This document shows positions 1-7,924 of a stretch of 18,600 bases of DNA, in pieces. Below the pieces are notes generated by a model. It was not told where the DNA came from. It saw only the letters and a list, made by a program, of their open reading frames with translations, and did no database searches. The position numbers were made by a program, and so were the translations under genes. Within the stretch, counting starts at the first letter, position 1. Each line of letters starts with the position of its first letter. This stretch comes from REEB506 sp049317545. Its GTDB lineage: Bacteria; Pseudomonadota; Alphaproteobacteria; Caulobacterales; Aquidulcibacteraceae. The DNA is taken from NCBI GenBank assembly GCA_049317545.1, contig JBMOIB010000052.1, positions 1 through 18,600 of the forward strand, in the 5' to 3' direction.

Positions 1-648
1 ATCTACATCATCGACCAGGCGCAGCCGAACGCCTTCGCCACCGGCCGCGATCCGAAGAACGCCGCCGTCGCCGCAACCGTCGGGCTTTTGCAGATGCTCG
101 ACCGCGACGAGATCCGCGGCGTGATGGCACACGAACTCGCGCACGTGAAGAACCGCGACACGCTGACCATGACCGTCACGGCGACGATCGCCGGCGCCAT
201 CGGCATGCTCGCCAATTTCGCGATGTTCTTCGGCGGCCGCGACGAGAACGGCCAGCCGACCAATCCGATCGCCGGCCTCGCCATGATGATCATCGCGCCT
301 TTGGCCGCGTCGCTCGTGCAGATGGCGATTTCGCGCTCGCGCGAATACGAGGCCGACCGCGTCGGCGCCGAAATCGCCGGCGATCCGACAGCCCTCGCCC
401 GCGCGCTGGAAAAGATCGAAATGTACGCGCAGGGCCGGCTCAATCTGGATGCCGAGCGCAATCCAGCGACTGCGCACATGTTCATCATCAACCCGCTCTC
501 GGGTCATGGCGCAGACAATCTGTTCTCGACGCACCCGGCGACCCGCAACCGGATCGCCAAGCTGGCGGAACTCGCCGGCGCCATGCGGCGCACGCCGAGA
601 GGCGGCACATCGGTGCCGGTCACCGACGCGAGTCCCTGGAGCTCGTAG
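1..648 (+). CDS. htpX: Protease HtpX homologue, membrane zinc metalloprotease (5' end cut off by window)
   Basis: The frame is open from base 1, so the N-terminus lies outside the window; 215 codons remain. HtpX is an inner-membrane M48 zinc endopeptidase that degrades misfolded membrane proteins alongside FtsH. The zinc-binding HExxH motif (HELAH) is at 130-144, followed by a hydrophobic segment (TVTATIAGAIGMLANFAMFF). A second hydrophobic segment (about 277-330) precedes the EYEAD motif near 343-357, which supplies the third zinc ligand. A glycine-rich 'HPATRNRI' region near the end is also typical of the family. The last 20 or so residues (RRTPRGG...DASPWSS) form a non-conserved polar tail. 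The next gene converges on it with a 28-base gap that shows no clear hairpin. The family call is firm; only the missing start is uncertain. Confidence 0.96.
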   Translation: MYIIDQAQPNAFATGRDPKNAAVAATVGLLQMLDRDEIRGVMAHELAHVKNRDTLTMTVTATIAGAIGMLANFAMFFGGRDENGQPTNPIAGLAMMIIAPLAASLVQMAISRSREYEADRVGAEIAGDPTALARALEKIEMYAQGRLNLDAERNPATAHMFIINPLSGHGADNLFSTHPATRNRIAKLAELAGAMRRTPRGGTSVPVTDASPWSS

Positions 649-676
649 TGCTTAACGGCGGGGTGTGGTTCTGCGC

Positions 677-1105
677 CTAGAGCGACGCCCAGAGATAGAC
701 CGCCGTCGCCGCACAGCCGAGTGCGGTGCGGATGGCGTGCAGGCCGCCCCAGGTGACGATCAGCGCCCGCGAAGCCGCGTCAGCCTGCTCGTTGGGGATC
801 GCCTCGAGTTTGTGATTGGTCGGCATGATCCCGATGAGCGTGTAGGGCCAGTTCGCCAGGATCAGCACGCCGCCGACCGCCCAGCGCCAGTCTTGCGCCT
901 GCCAAGCTGCAAAGAACCCCAGGAGCGCGGAAACGACCGCCAGGGACGCCTGCATAGCGAAGCCGCGCTTGTAGCTCGGCTTCCACTGCGTCAGCAGCGC
1001 GCGGTCATCGAGCAAAAGCCGGGCGGGCTGCTCGGCGACGTTGATGTAGAGCGCCGCGCCCGCGAACAGCGTCGCGGTGATCAGGGCGAGCTGTTCGATG
1101 AACAT
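677..1105 (-). CDS. DUF1772-type four-helix integral membrane protein
   Basis: A 142-residue protein made almost entirely of hydrophobic helices. Likely transmembrane segments lie at about residues 5-24, 50-70, 76-95 and 119-140. Features such as 'NWPYTLIGIMPTNHKL' between helices 3 and 4 resemble the DUF1772 (anthrone-oxygenase-like) family of small four-helix membrane proteins. Bacterial members have no established function. The ATG at 1105 has a GGAG element (1113-1116) 7 bases upstream. It is convergent with htpX and lies 90 bases downstream of the AttH-like gene on the same strand, so co-transcription with that gene is possible but unproven. The membrane call is strong. The family assignment is from pattern recognition. 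Confidence 0.85.
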   Translation of the reverse strand: MFIEQLALITATLFAGAALYINVAEQPARLLLDDRALLTQWKPSYKRGFAMQASLAVVSALLGFFAAWQAQDWRWAVGGVLILANWPYTLIGIMPTNHKLEAIPNEQADAASRALIVTWGGLHAIRTALGCAATAVYLWASL

Positions 1106-1195
1106 GCGGCGGCTCCACTTTGCAAACGCTCGGTCCGGCTAACACGCACAGACACCTGCGGATACCCCAGCCGAAAAGCCGCGTGACGCGCGGTC

Positions 1196-2218
1196 TCAGG
1201 GGCCAATCGGCTTTCCGTCGACGATCTGATCGAGGAATTCCGACATGCCCCACCCGGTGAGACCGTTGCAGCGATATTCGGTCATGCCTTCGGTGATGCG
1301 GGTGAGGAGTTCAGTTCCGTCGGGCGACTGGCGTCGGTTGCGCAAGGGCACGAGTGAAACGACGCGGCCCTCGACATCGAATTCTTTCTCCGCCGTTCGG
1401 CACCAGACCCGAAGATCGGTTTGATAGCCGCGTCCGTCGTACTTTGCCTCGATGCGGGCATCTTCGATCTTGGCGTAGGCGCCGTTCTCGAACACCATGC
1501 CAGAGCGGTGCAGATCTGGCCCCTCGCCCGCCACCACCGACACCATCATTCCAAAGTCGCGGCCGAAATTCATCGGCAACCAGCGGTACCAGCGGATCGC
1601 CTGCCAATAGCGCGGTCCCCAGGACTTATCGCGAAGTCCGAAGCCGTCGATCGCCCAGCGCTCTTCGCCGATGATGATGTCGCCGCGGGCGGCGACATGC
1701 TGCTCGTAATGCGCGCGCGCGAAGGACTTCTCCGGATCGAGTTGAAGGGGGCTGCCGTCGGCGTTCACCGTCTCGCCGCCATACATGGGCGACAGCCCGA
1801 AAAACGTCAGCGCGATCTTGGCGTGCGCGGTCGGGTTCGAGCGGAAGGCGCTCGACGGGTCCTCCATCGCCGACGGGTCGGCGAGCAGGAGAATCTTGCC
1901 CTCATATGTGACGTTGATCTCTTCGAACGGGCGGACCACCTCGATCCGCATGCCGCCAGCGTCGAGGGCCTTGTTGTCGGCGATCTTGGGCTTGGCGTAC
2001 ATGAAGCCAACACGCCCATCCGGCAGATAGACGCACACCGTCATCTCCGCATAGCCCTCGTTCGGACGGTTGCCGATCCGGAACCAGCCGCCCATCCGGC
2101 GCGCCGGATCGAAGACGTTGAAGTACATGCTCTCGTTGTAGTTCAGAGCGGCTTCCGGCTCGTGCGTGTACTCGTCGCGGGGGTCGAGACGGATCTTGAA
2201 CTGCGCAGGCGACGCCAT
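1196..2218 (-). CDS. AttH/CrtC-like protein (DUF7064/DUF7065 type), function unknown
   Basis: 340 residues, no signal peptide or membrane segment, so probably cytosolic. The N-terminal half carries 'YNESMYFNVFDPARRMGGW' and 'RIGNRPNEGYAEMTVC'. The second half carries 'IDGFGLRDKSWGPRYW' around residues 187-203, which matches the G-x-G-x-RDHSWGxR signature of the hydroxyneurosporene synthase/AttH group, with Lys in place of the usual His. Such proteins are predicted to form two lipocalin-like barrels that hold hydrophobic ligands, and relatives often sit near lipid or steroid genes. No such neighbour is visible here, so the substrate is unknown. An ATG at 2233 is in frame, but it lies next to the GGAGGAG ribosome binding site that serves the ATG at 2218, so I use 2218. 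It is transcribed divergently from rsmB. Confidence 0.8.
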   Translation of the reverse strand: MASPAQFKIRLDPRDEYTHEPEAALNYNESMYFNVFDPARRMGGWFRIGNRPNEGYAEMTVCVYLPDGRVGFMYAKPKIADNKALDAGGMRIEVVRPFEEINVTYEGKILLLADPSAMEDPSSAFRSNPTAHAKIALTFFGLSPMYGGETVNADGSPLQLDPEKSFARAHYEQHVAARGDIIIGEERWAIDGFGLRDKSWGPRYWQAIRWYRWLPMNFGRDFGMMVSVVAGEGPDLHRSGMVFENGAYAKIEDARIEAKYDGRGYQTDLRVWCRTAEKEFDVEGRVVSLVPLRNRRQSPDGTELLTRITEGMTEYRCNGLTGWGMSEFLDQIVDGKPIGP

Positions 2219-2223
2219 CGGAA

Positions 2224-2230
2224 CTCCTCC
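2224..2230 (-). promoter_or_regulatory. Ribosome binding site that decides the start of the AttH-like gene
   Basis: On the minus strand GGAGGAG lies 5 bases before the ATG at 2218. The alternative in-frame ATG at 2233 overlaps or directly precedes this element and has no such site of its own, so the shorter protein is the likely product. Confidence 0.75.
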
Positions 2231-2402
2231 CATTGCGGTGGAATGGGCGCGGCTCGGTTCCGCGCTCTCTGCCCGCCGATGGACCTAGCTAGCGCATTGT
2301 TGAGCAGACGGGCATGGCTTTGGGCCGAAAAAGCCGGTGGTCCCGTTTGACGCCCCTTTCGCCCCCAGTTGCCGCGCCGACGAAAACCGGGCACAGCCGC
2401 GC

Positions 2403-3659
2403 ATGACTTCCGCCCGCCGCGCTGCGGCCGCGCTGTTGAGCGCCGTGACCGACGACGGCCGCACGCTCGACGAAGCGCTCGCCGCCGTTCCCAGTTATTC
2501 CGAGCTTGAGGGCCGCGACCGCGCCTTTGCCCGCGCCATCGCCTCGGCCGCCTTGCGCCGGCTCGGCGGCGTCGACCGCATCCTGGCGGCCTTCATCACG
2601 CGCCCGCTGCCCGATCAGTCCAAGGTTGCGCGCGCACTCCTGCGCACCGGCGCGGCCCAGCTCCTCGTCCTCGGCGGCGCGCCCCACGCCGTTGTGTCGG
2701 AAACCGTGACGCTGGCGCAGGCCAGCCGCTCGGCGCGGGCCTTTTCGGGCCTGATCAACGCCGTGCTGCGCAAGGTCGCCGCCGACGGCGCGGCGCTGTT
2801 CGCGTCCCTGCCTCCCGGCGCTGATCTGCCCGACTGGCTGTGGACGCGCTGGCGCGCCGTCTACGGCGACCGCGCTGACGCGATAGCTGTCGCGTTGGGC
2901 GACGAACCGCCGCTCGACCTCAGCGTGCGCGGCGATGCGGCCGACTGGGCGGCTAAGCTTGGCGGGACGGTGTCCCGGACCGGCGGGGTGCGCCTCGCCC
3001 CGGGCGCGCGCGTAACGGACCTGGAGGGCTTTGCCGAGGGCGCGTGGTGGGTGCAGGACGCCGCCGCGGCGCTGCCGGCGCAGCTGCTCGGCGCGGTCGC
3101 GGGTCTTCGCGTCCTCGATGCGTGCGCAGCGCCCGGCGGCAAGACGCTGCAGCTCGCCGCGGCCGGCGCGCAGGTCACCGCGCTCGACGCCTCCGAGCCG
3201 CGCCTTGTGCGGGTGCGCGAGAACCTCGAACGGATGCACCTGTCGGCGGAGGTCGTCTGCGCGGACGCGCGGACCTGGCGCCCCGTCGCGCCGTTCGACG
3301 CGGTCCTCCTCGATGCGCCCTGCACGGCGACCGGCACGCTGCGCCGCCATCCCGACGCCGCCTGGCTGCGCCGACCGACCGACGTGCCGGCTCTGGCGCA
3401 GATCCAGGCCGACCTGCTCGCCGCCGCGCGCGACCTAACGCGACCCGGCGGCGCGATCGTCTATGCGGTCTGTTCGCTCGAACCCGAGGAAGGCGAAGCC
3501 ATCCTGGATACCGCGCGCACGCTCGGCCTCGTCCTCGACCCGATCCGCGCCGACGAGCCGACGGCGGCGTTTGCGACCGCCTCCGGCGCCCTTCGCACCA
3601 CGCCGGCCGACGATATGGACGGGTTCTTCGCCGCGCGGTTCATTCGCTCGCCACATTGA
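2403..3659 (+). CDS. rsmB: 16S rRNA (cytosine-5) methyltransferase RsmB
   Basis: Transfers a methyl group from S-adenosylmethionine to a cytosine of 16S rRNA (C967 in E. coli numbering) in the cytoplasm. Residues 1 to about 135 form a NusB-like helical RNA-binding domain (RRAAAALLSAV ... GLINAVLRKV). The rest is a NOL1/NOP2/Sun methyltransferase domain with SAM motif DACAAPGGKT (239-248). The two conserved cysteines are present: C307 in DAPCTATGT (motif IV) and C357 in VCSLEPEEG (motif VI, the catalytic nucleophile in the family). The frame can be extended to a GTG at 2337 (440 aa), but the added 22 residues do not look family-like and neither start has a strong ribosome binding site. I prefer the ATG at 2403, giving 418 aa. 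It is upstream of rpe and the heparinase gene on the same strand, separated from rpe by 183 bases. Confidence 0.93.
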   Translation: MTSARRAAAALLSAVTDDGRTLDEALAAVPSYSELEGRDRAFARAIASAALRRLGGVDRILAAFITRPLPDQSKVARALLRTGAAQLLVLGGAPHAVVSETVTLAQASRSARAFSGLINAVLRKVAADGAALFASLPPGADLPDWLWTRWRAVYGDRADAIAVALGDEPPLDLSVRGDAADWAAKLGGTVSRTGGVRLAPGARVTDLEGFAEGAWWVQDAAAALPAQLLGAVAGLRVLDACAAPGGKTLQLAAAGAQVTALDASEPRLVRVRENLERMHLSAEVVCADARTWRPVAPFDAVLLDAPCTATGTLRRHPDAAWLRRPTDVPALAQIQADLLAAARDLTRPGGAIVYAVCSLEPEEGEAILDTARTLGLVLDPIRADEPTAAFATASGALRTTPADDMDGFFAARFIRSPH

Positions 3660-3808
3660 GTGCATGTCTGCGCACGATCAGCGTTGTGATTCGCGCCGCG
3701 ACTTGCGAGGGCGTCGCGTTTCTCGGAACGACAGCCTAGCCGGACGCGCCGATGCGGTTGATCGGCGGGTATTTTTCGACGCGGGCGCCACCGGCTTGAG
3801 CGCTCGCC

Positions 3809-3822
3809 TTGCACGCGTGCAA
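3809..3822. promoter_or_regulatory. Perfect 14-bp palindrome upstream of rpe, candidate operator
   Basis: TTGCACGCGTGCAA reads identically on both strands and ends 20 bases before the rpe start codon. A central CG dyad of this size is typical of operators for dimeric repressors of the LacI kind. This is inference; no regulator gene is in the window. The first six bases (TTGCAC) could also serve as a -35 box, in which case a bound protein would block the promoter. Confidence 0.4.
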
Positions 3823-3842
3823 CCGCCCTGTTACCCCGAAGC

Positions 3843-4502
3843 ATGACGAACGTGCTTATAGCGCCGTCCATTCTGTCAGCCGACTTTGCACGCCTTGGCG
3901 AGGAGGTCGCAGCGATCTGCGACGCCGGCGCCGATCTGGTGCATGTCGACGTAATGGACGGCCATTTCGTACCCAACATTACCATCGGGCCTATGGTGGT
4001 GAAGGCGATCAAGCCTTACGCCAAACGCCCATTGGACGTGCACCTCATGATCGCTCCGGTCGACCCTTATGTTCAGGCGTATCGCGACGCGGGCGCGGAC
4101 ATTTTGTCCGTCCATCCCGAGTCCGGGCCGCATCTGCATCGCACCTTGCGGTTGATCAAGGACACGGGCGCCAAGGCGGGCGTGGTGCTCAATCCGTCGA
4201 CGCCCGTCGAAACGATCGATTATGTGCTCGGCGACGTCGATCTGGTGTTGGTCATGTCGGTCAATCCCGGCTTTGGCGGGCAGGCCTTCATTCCCAGCCA
4301 ATTGCGCAAGATCGAACGCCTGCGGCGCATGATCGACGACAGCGGCCGCAACGTGATCCTCGAAGTCGACGGCGGCGTGAACGCCGCGACGGCGCGCGAT
4401 TGCATCGAGGCCGGCGCGACGGCGCTCGTGGCTGGAGCGGCGGTGTTCCAGGGCGGGCCAACGGCCTACGCGGCCAACATCGCCCGCTTGCGCGGCAGCT
4501 AG
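3843..4502 (+). CDS. rpe: Ribulose-phosphate 3-epimerase
   Basis: Interconverts D-ribulose 5-phosphate and D-xylulose 5-phosphate in the pentose phosphate pathway (and in the Calvin cycle where present). It is a cytosolic TIM-barrel enzyme of 219 residues, the usual family length. Metal and catalytic residues are visible: H34 and D36 in VHVDVMDG, H67 in DVHLM, and D176 in EVDGGVN. The phosphate-binding NPGFGGQ loop (141-147) and the C-terminal 'GAAVFQG' are also present. The protein is complete and uninterrupted. The start ATG lacks a strong ribosome binding site but matches the family N-terminus (LIAPSILSADF). Its stop is 6 bases before the heparinase-family start, which indicates co-transcription and possible translational coupling. 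A palindromic candidate operator lies just upstream. Confidence 0.98.
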   Translation: MTNVLIAPSILSADFARLGEEVAAICDAGADLVHVDVMDGHFVPNITIGPMVVKAIKPYAKRPLDVHLMIAPVDPYVQAYRDAGADILSVHPESGPHLHRTLRLIKDTGAKAGVVLNPSTPVETIDYVLGDVDLVLVMSVNPGFGGQAFIPSQLRKIERLRRMIDDSGRNVILEVDGGVNAATARDCIEAGATALVAGAAVFQGGPTAYAANIARLRGS

Positions 4503-4508
4503 GCGATC

Positions 4509-6209
4509 ATGTCCGCCGGCGCGTCCCCTCCCGCTTGGCGAAATTTGCTCTCCGCCGCCTCCGACGAGTGGCGCGCGACCCCCTTCTACAGGATGATGCT
4601 GGGCGGGTCGGACCCGGACCGTGTGCTCCAATGGGGCCGCGATCCGCGGCGCGGAGACGCCGCGCGCGGCGCCGATCTGGCGGGCGGACTCTGGCGCATC
4701 GCAAGCGAACGCCTGACCGGGGCGCACCCCATCCCTTGGAGCGCACCCGCGCCATCGCCGCACTTCAAGGCGCGCCTGCACGCCTTCTCGTGGCTCCACG
4801 ATCTCGCCGCCGCAGATGACGGGGCATCGATCGCCGACTTGATCCAGAGTTGGGCGGCGTCGTTCGGCGAATGGCATCCCGAAGCCTGGGCGCCCGAACT
4901 TGTCGCGGAGCGCCTTTACGCTTGGCTCTGTCATGGCCGCCCGGCCTTCGAAGGCGGCGACGTTGAAATCCGCCCGGCGCTGATGAAGAGCCTGGGTCGT
5001 CAGGCGCGCCACCTGCAGCTCGCCGCCGGCGACATCCGCGATCCCCTCGCGCGCGTCAAAGCCGGCGCCGCGCTGATCATGTGCGGCTGTTCAGGCATGC
5101 CCGAGGGCGAACGTTTGACCGAAGTGGGCGTCGAAATCCTCGAGGAATCTTCGGCCTCGCATTTCCTGTCGGACGGCGGTCACGCGTCGCGCGCGCCGGA
5201 AGCCCTGCTGGAGGCCTTCGCCGATCTCATCGCCGCCGACGATGCGCTCGCGCGCCACGGGCTCGAAACGCCACGGCTGGTGCGCGACCTGTTGCCGAAG
5301 ATCGCGGCCATGTTGCGCTATTTGACCTTGGGCGACGGCGGGCTCGCCGCGTTCAACGGCGGCGGCCCGGGCGATCCCGCGACGCTGGCCGCACTGCTCG
5401 CGGAGCGCGATGGCGAGGGCCGCGCCTTCCGCATCGCGCCGCAATCAGGCTTCTATAGGCTTGCGGCGGGCGATTGCGTGCTGATCGCGGACGCCGGCGC
5501 AGCGCCCGCCGCGGCGTTCGGCGACCGCGCGCATGCCGGATGCCTGGCGTTCGAGATGTCGAGCGGGAAGGACCGCCTGATCGTCAACGTCGGCTCGGCG
5601 CGCGAGCTGTTGCCGAGCTGGCGCGCCGCCGGGCGGGCCACCAACGGCCATTCGACATTGATCGTCGACGACGCCTTGTCCGCCGTGTTCGAAACCGCTC
5701 GCCTGGGCCGCGTCGCCGCGCGCCCGATCGGACCGCCGGGCGTGCACGCCCAACGGATCGACGACGACGACGGCGCCCGCATCGACGCCCAGCATGAAGG
5801 CTATCGCGCCGACTATGGCCTGGTGCATCGACGCACGCTGTTCCTCGACAAGTCGGGTCTCAATGTGCGCGGGCTCGACGTGCTCGCGCGTCCGCTTGCC
5901 GCCGGCAAGGCCGCCAATTCCGCGCGGGTGCCGTTCGCCATTCGCTTCCATCTCGACCCGGGCGTGAACGCGCGGCGGCTCGACGCCAGCTCCGTCCACC
6001 TCGAAACAGCCAACGGCGCCCATTGGCGGCTGCGCACCGACGCGCCGAGTGCGTCGATCGAAGATTCCATTTCGCTGTCCGCGCGCCCATTGCCGCTGCC
6101 GACGAACCAAATCGTTCTGTCGGGCGAGGCCGACCCGAACGGCTCAGGCGACGCGGCGCCGAACCGCGTGCGTTGGGCTTTGACTCGACTGGATCCGCCG
6201 CTCGCCTGA
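4509..6209 (+). CDS. Heparinase II/III family protein
   Basis: 566 residues without a recognisable signal peptide. The N-terminal ~300 residues are helical, with many Trp and His (GEWHPEAWAPELVAERLYAW), as in the alpha/alpha toroid domain of heparinase II/III-like polysaccharide lyases. The C-terminal domain starts near residue 320 and contains GDRAHAGCLAFEMSSG (about 338-353), matching the family's 'H-A-D/H-x-L-x-F-E' region, followed by beta-strand-rich sequence. This alphaproteobacterial subgroup is often found downstream of rsmB/rpe; its substrate is not established. Loss of a secretion signal argues against secreted heparin degradation and for an intracellular or envelope glycan role (inference). 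It starts 6 bases after the rpe stop. The last codons lie inside a perfect hairpin shared with the converging gene. Confidence 0.88.
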   Translation: MSAGASPPAWRNLLSAASDEWRATPFYRMMLGGSDPDRVLQWGRDPRRGDAARGADLAGGLWRIASERLTGAHPIPWSAPAPSPHFKARLHAFSWLHDLAAADDGASIADLIQSWAASFGEWHPEAWAPELVAERLYAWLCHGRPAFEGGDVEIRPALMKSLGRQARHLQLAAGDIRDPLARVKAGAALIMCGCSGMPEGERLTEVGVEILEESSASHFLSDGGHASRAPEALLEAFADLIAADDALARHGLETPRLVRDLLPKIAAMLRYLTLGDGGLAAFNGGGPGDPATLAALLAERDGEGRAFRIAPQSGFYRLAAGDCVLIADAGAAPAAAFGDRAHAGCLAFEMSSGKDRLIVNVGSARELLPSWRAAGRATNGHSTLIVDDALSAVFETARLGRVAARPIGPPGVHAQRIDDDDGARIDAQHEGYRADYGLVHRRTLFLDKSGLNVRGLDVLARPLAAGKAANSARVPFAIRFHLDPGVNARRLDASSVHLETANGAHWRLRTDAPSASIEDSISLSARPLPLPTNQIVLSGEADPNGSGDAAPNRVRWALTRLDPPLA

Positions 6210-6219
6210 GCGGCGGATC
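6192..6219. terminator. Perfect 12-bp inverted repeat over both stop codons, candidate bidirectional terminator
   Basis: GATCCGCCGCTC (6192-6203) and GAGCGGCGGATC (6208-6219) are exact reverse complements around a 4-base loop (GCCT). The heparinase stop (6207-6209) and the stop of the converging FMN-dependent gene (6218-6220) both fall in or at the hairpin. A bidirectional terminator between convergent genes would explain this. No T-run follows on either strand, so it may instead be a mRNA 3'-end stabiliser. Confidence 0.55.
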
Positions 6220-7828
6220 AGATCGGCGCTTGCGGTTCGAAGGTTTCGGCCGACGCGCGCGCCCATTCGGCCGCGATCGGCCCGGCGGCGCGGCCGGCGA
6301 CGAGCGCGCTCTCTGAAATCTGGGGATAAGCCGCGTCGCCGCGGATGGAGGAACCGTCCGGCTGCCGCACATGAAAGTGCGCCGCCTGGATTTCGTTCGG
6401 GTGTGAGAGCCCGGCGGCGCCGAGGACCTGGGCGAGCGCCTTCAGCGTGTTGGAATGGTAATTGGCGACGCGTACGGCCTTGTCCGAGACCACCAACGCG
6501 CGCTGGCGCAGACGGCTCTGGGTGGCGACGCCTGTGGGGCACTTGTTGGTGTGGCAAGCGCGCGCCTGGATGCAGCCGACGGCGAACATGAAACCACGCG
6601 CCGAGAGCGCGAAGTCTGCGCCGAGCGCGCAGGCGCGGGCGATGTCATAGGCGGTGATCAGCTTGCCGCTCGCGCCGAGCTTGATGCGGTCGCGCAGGCC
6701 GGCGCCGACCAGCGCGTTGTGCATGAAACTCAACCCGTCCGCGAGCGGCAGGCCGACGTGGTTGGTGAGTTCGAGGGGCGCCGCGCCCGTGCCGCCCTCG
6801 GCGCCGTCGATCACGATGAAATCCGGCGTCACGCCGGTGCGCAGCATCGCCTTGACGACCGCGAGCACCTGATAGCGGTGTCCGACGCACATCTTCAGTC
6901 CGATCGGCTTGCCGCCCGAGAGTTTGCGCAGCCGCGCAATGAAGCCCATCATTTCGACCGGCGTCGAAAACGCGCTGTGGGCCGCCGGCGAGACGCAATC
7001 GCGATCGCGCGGGACGCCGCGGGTCTTTGCGATCTCGCGCGTGATCTTGGCCTTCGGCAACACGCCACCGTGACCTGGCTTGGCGCCTTGCGAGAGCTTG
7101 ATCTCGATCATCTTGACCTGCGGGTCGGCCGCCTGCTTGGCGAAAGCCGCCTCGTCGAACCAGCCTTCCGGCGTGCGGCAGCCGAAGTAACCGGTGGCGA
7201 CCTGCCAAACCAGATCGCCCTTGTGTTTGCGATGATAGCGGCTGATCGAGCCCTCGCCGGTATTGTGCGCGAAGCCGCCCAGTTTGGCGCCCTTGTTGAA
7301 CGCCTCGATCGCATTGGCGCTGACCGCGCCGAAGCTCGTGCCGGAAATGTTGAACACCGAAGCATTGTAGGGCTGGGCGCAGTCGGGACCGCCGATGTCG
7401 ACGCGGAAATCGTGCGCGCTCAATTCGATCGGGCGCATTGAATGGGCGATCCAGCCGTAGCCCGGCGCTGCGACGTCGCGAACCGTACCGAACGGGCGCT
7501 TATCGAGCACATTTTTGGCGCGCTGGTAGACGAGCGCGCGCTGCTCACGGCTGAACGGCAGCGGATCGCGCTCGTCCTCGATGAGGTATTGGCGGATTTC
7601 CGGTCGGATCGCTTCCAGGATGAAGCGAATGTGGCCGATGACCGGGTAATTGCGCAGGATCGCATGGCTCGATTGGGTGAGGTCCGATACGCCCACCAAA
7701 GTGAGCGGCGCGAGCACGGCGAGCGGCCAGAAGAAGTAGGGATGGACCAGCGCTCCAGCCGCGGCGCAGGCGATCGCCGAAAGCCAGATCAAATTGAACG
7801 CGGTGTAGCGCGACCAGATGAGGCCCAT
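6218..7828 (-). CDS. FMN-binding glutamate synthase family protein (GltB-like, membrane-anchored)
   Basis: 536 residues. Two hydrophobic helices at about residues 10-27 and 31-48 form an N-terminal membrane anchor. The rest resembles the FMN-binding synthase domain of glutamate synthase: 'GTSFGAVSANAIEAFNKGA', 'IEIKLSQGAKPGHGGVLP', 'IVIDGAEGGTGAAP' and a three-cysteine cluster C419-x5-C425-x4-C430 (GCIQARACHTNKCPTG) for an iron-sulfur centre. Unlike true GltB it has no amidotransferase domain, so it cannot use glutamine by itself. The physiological reaction of this stand-alone family is not established. GGAGAGGG lies 4 bases before the ATG. It follows spoVR by 96 bases on the same strand and may belong to the stress operon. 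Its 3' end converges on the heparinase gene. Confidence 0.9.
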   Translation of the reverse strand: MGLIWSRYTAFNLIWLSAIACAAAGALVHPYFFWPLAVLAPLTLVGVSDLTQSSHAILRNYPVIGHIRFILEAIRPEIRQYLIEDERDPLPFSREQRALVYQRAKNVLDKRPFGTVRDVAAPGYGWIAHSMRPIELSAHDFRVDIGGPDCAQPYNASVFNISGTSFGAVSANAIEAFNKGAKLGGFAHNTGEGSISRYHRKHKGDLVWQVATGYFGCRTPEGWFDEAAFAKQAADPQVKMIEIKLSQGAKPGHGGVLPKAKITREIAKTRGVPRDRDCVSPAAHSAFSTPVEMMGFIARLRKLSGGKPIGLKMCVGHRYQVLAVVKAMLRTGVTPDFIVIDGAEGGTGAAPLELTNHVGLPLADGLSFMHNALVGAGLRDRIKLGASGKLITAYDIARACALGADFALSARGFMFAVGCIQARACHTNKCPTGVATQSRLRQRALVVSDKAVRVANYHSNTLKALAQVLGAAGLSHPNEIQAAHFHVRQPDGSSIRGDAAYPQISESALVAGRAAGPIAAEWARASAETFEPQAPI

Positions 7829-7924
7829 GACGCCCTCTCCAACTCGGGGTCAGATTAAACGTCGGTCATGACGATTTGTTGCGGCCGGGCGTCGATCGCC
7901 CAAGGTCCGCCATAGGCGGTCGCT

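Noticed and set aside
2337..2402. GTG start at 2337 as the true rsmB start
   Set aside because: No ribosome binding site and the added 22 residues do not resemble the NusB-like N-terminus. It cannot be fully excluded.
7907..7919. Short inverted repeat CCGCC/GGCGG just after spoVR
   Set aside because: Only 5 base pairs with a 3-base loop and no T-run; expected often by chance at this GC content.
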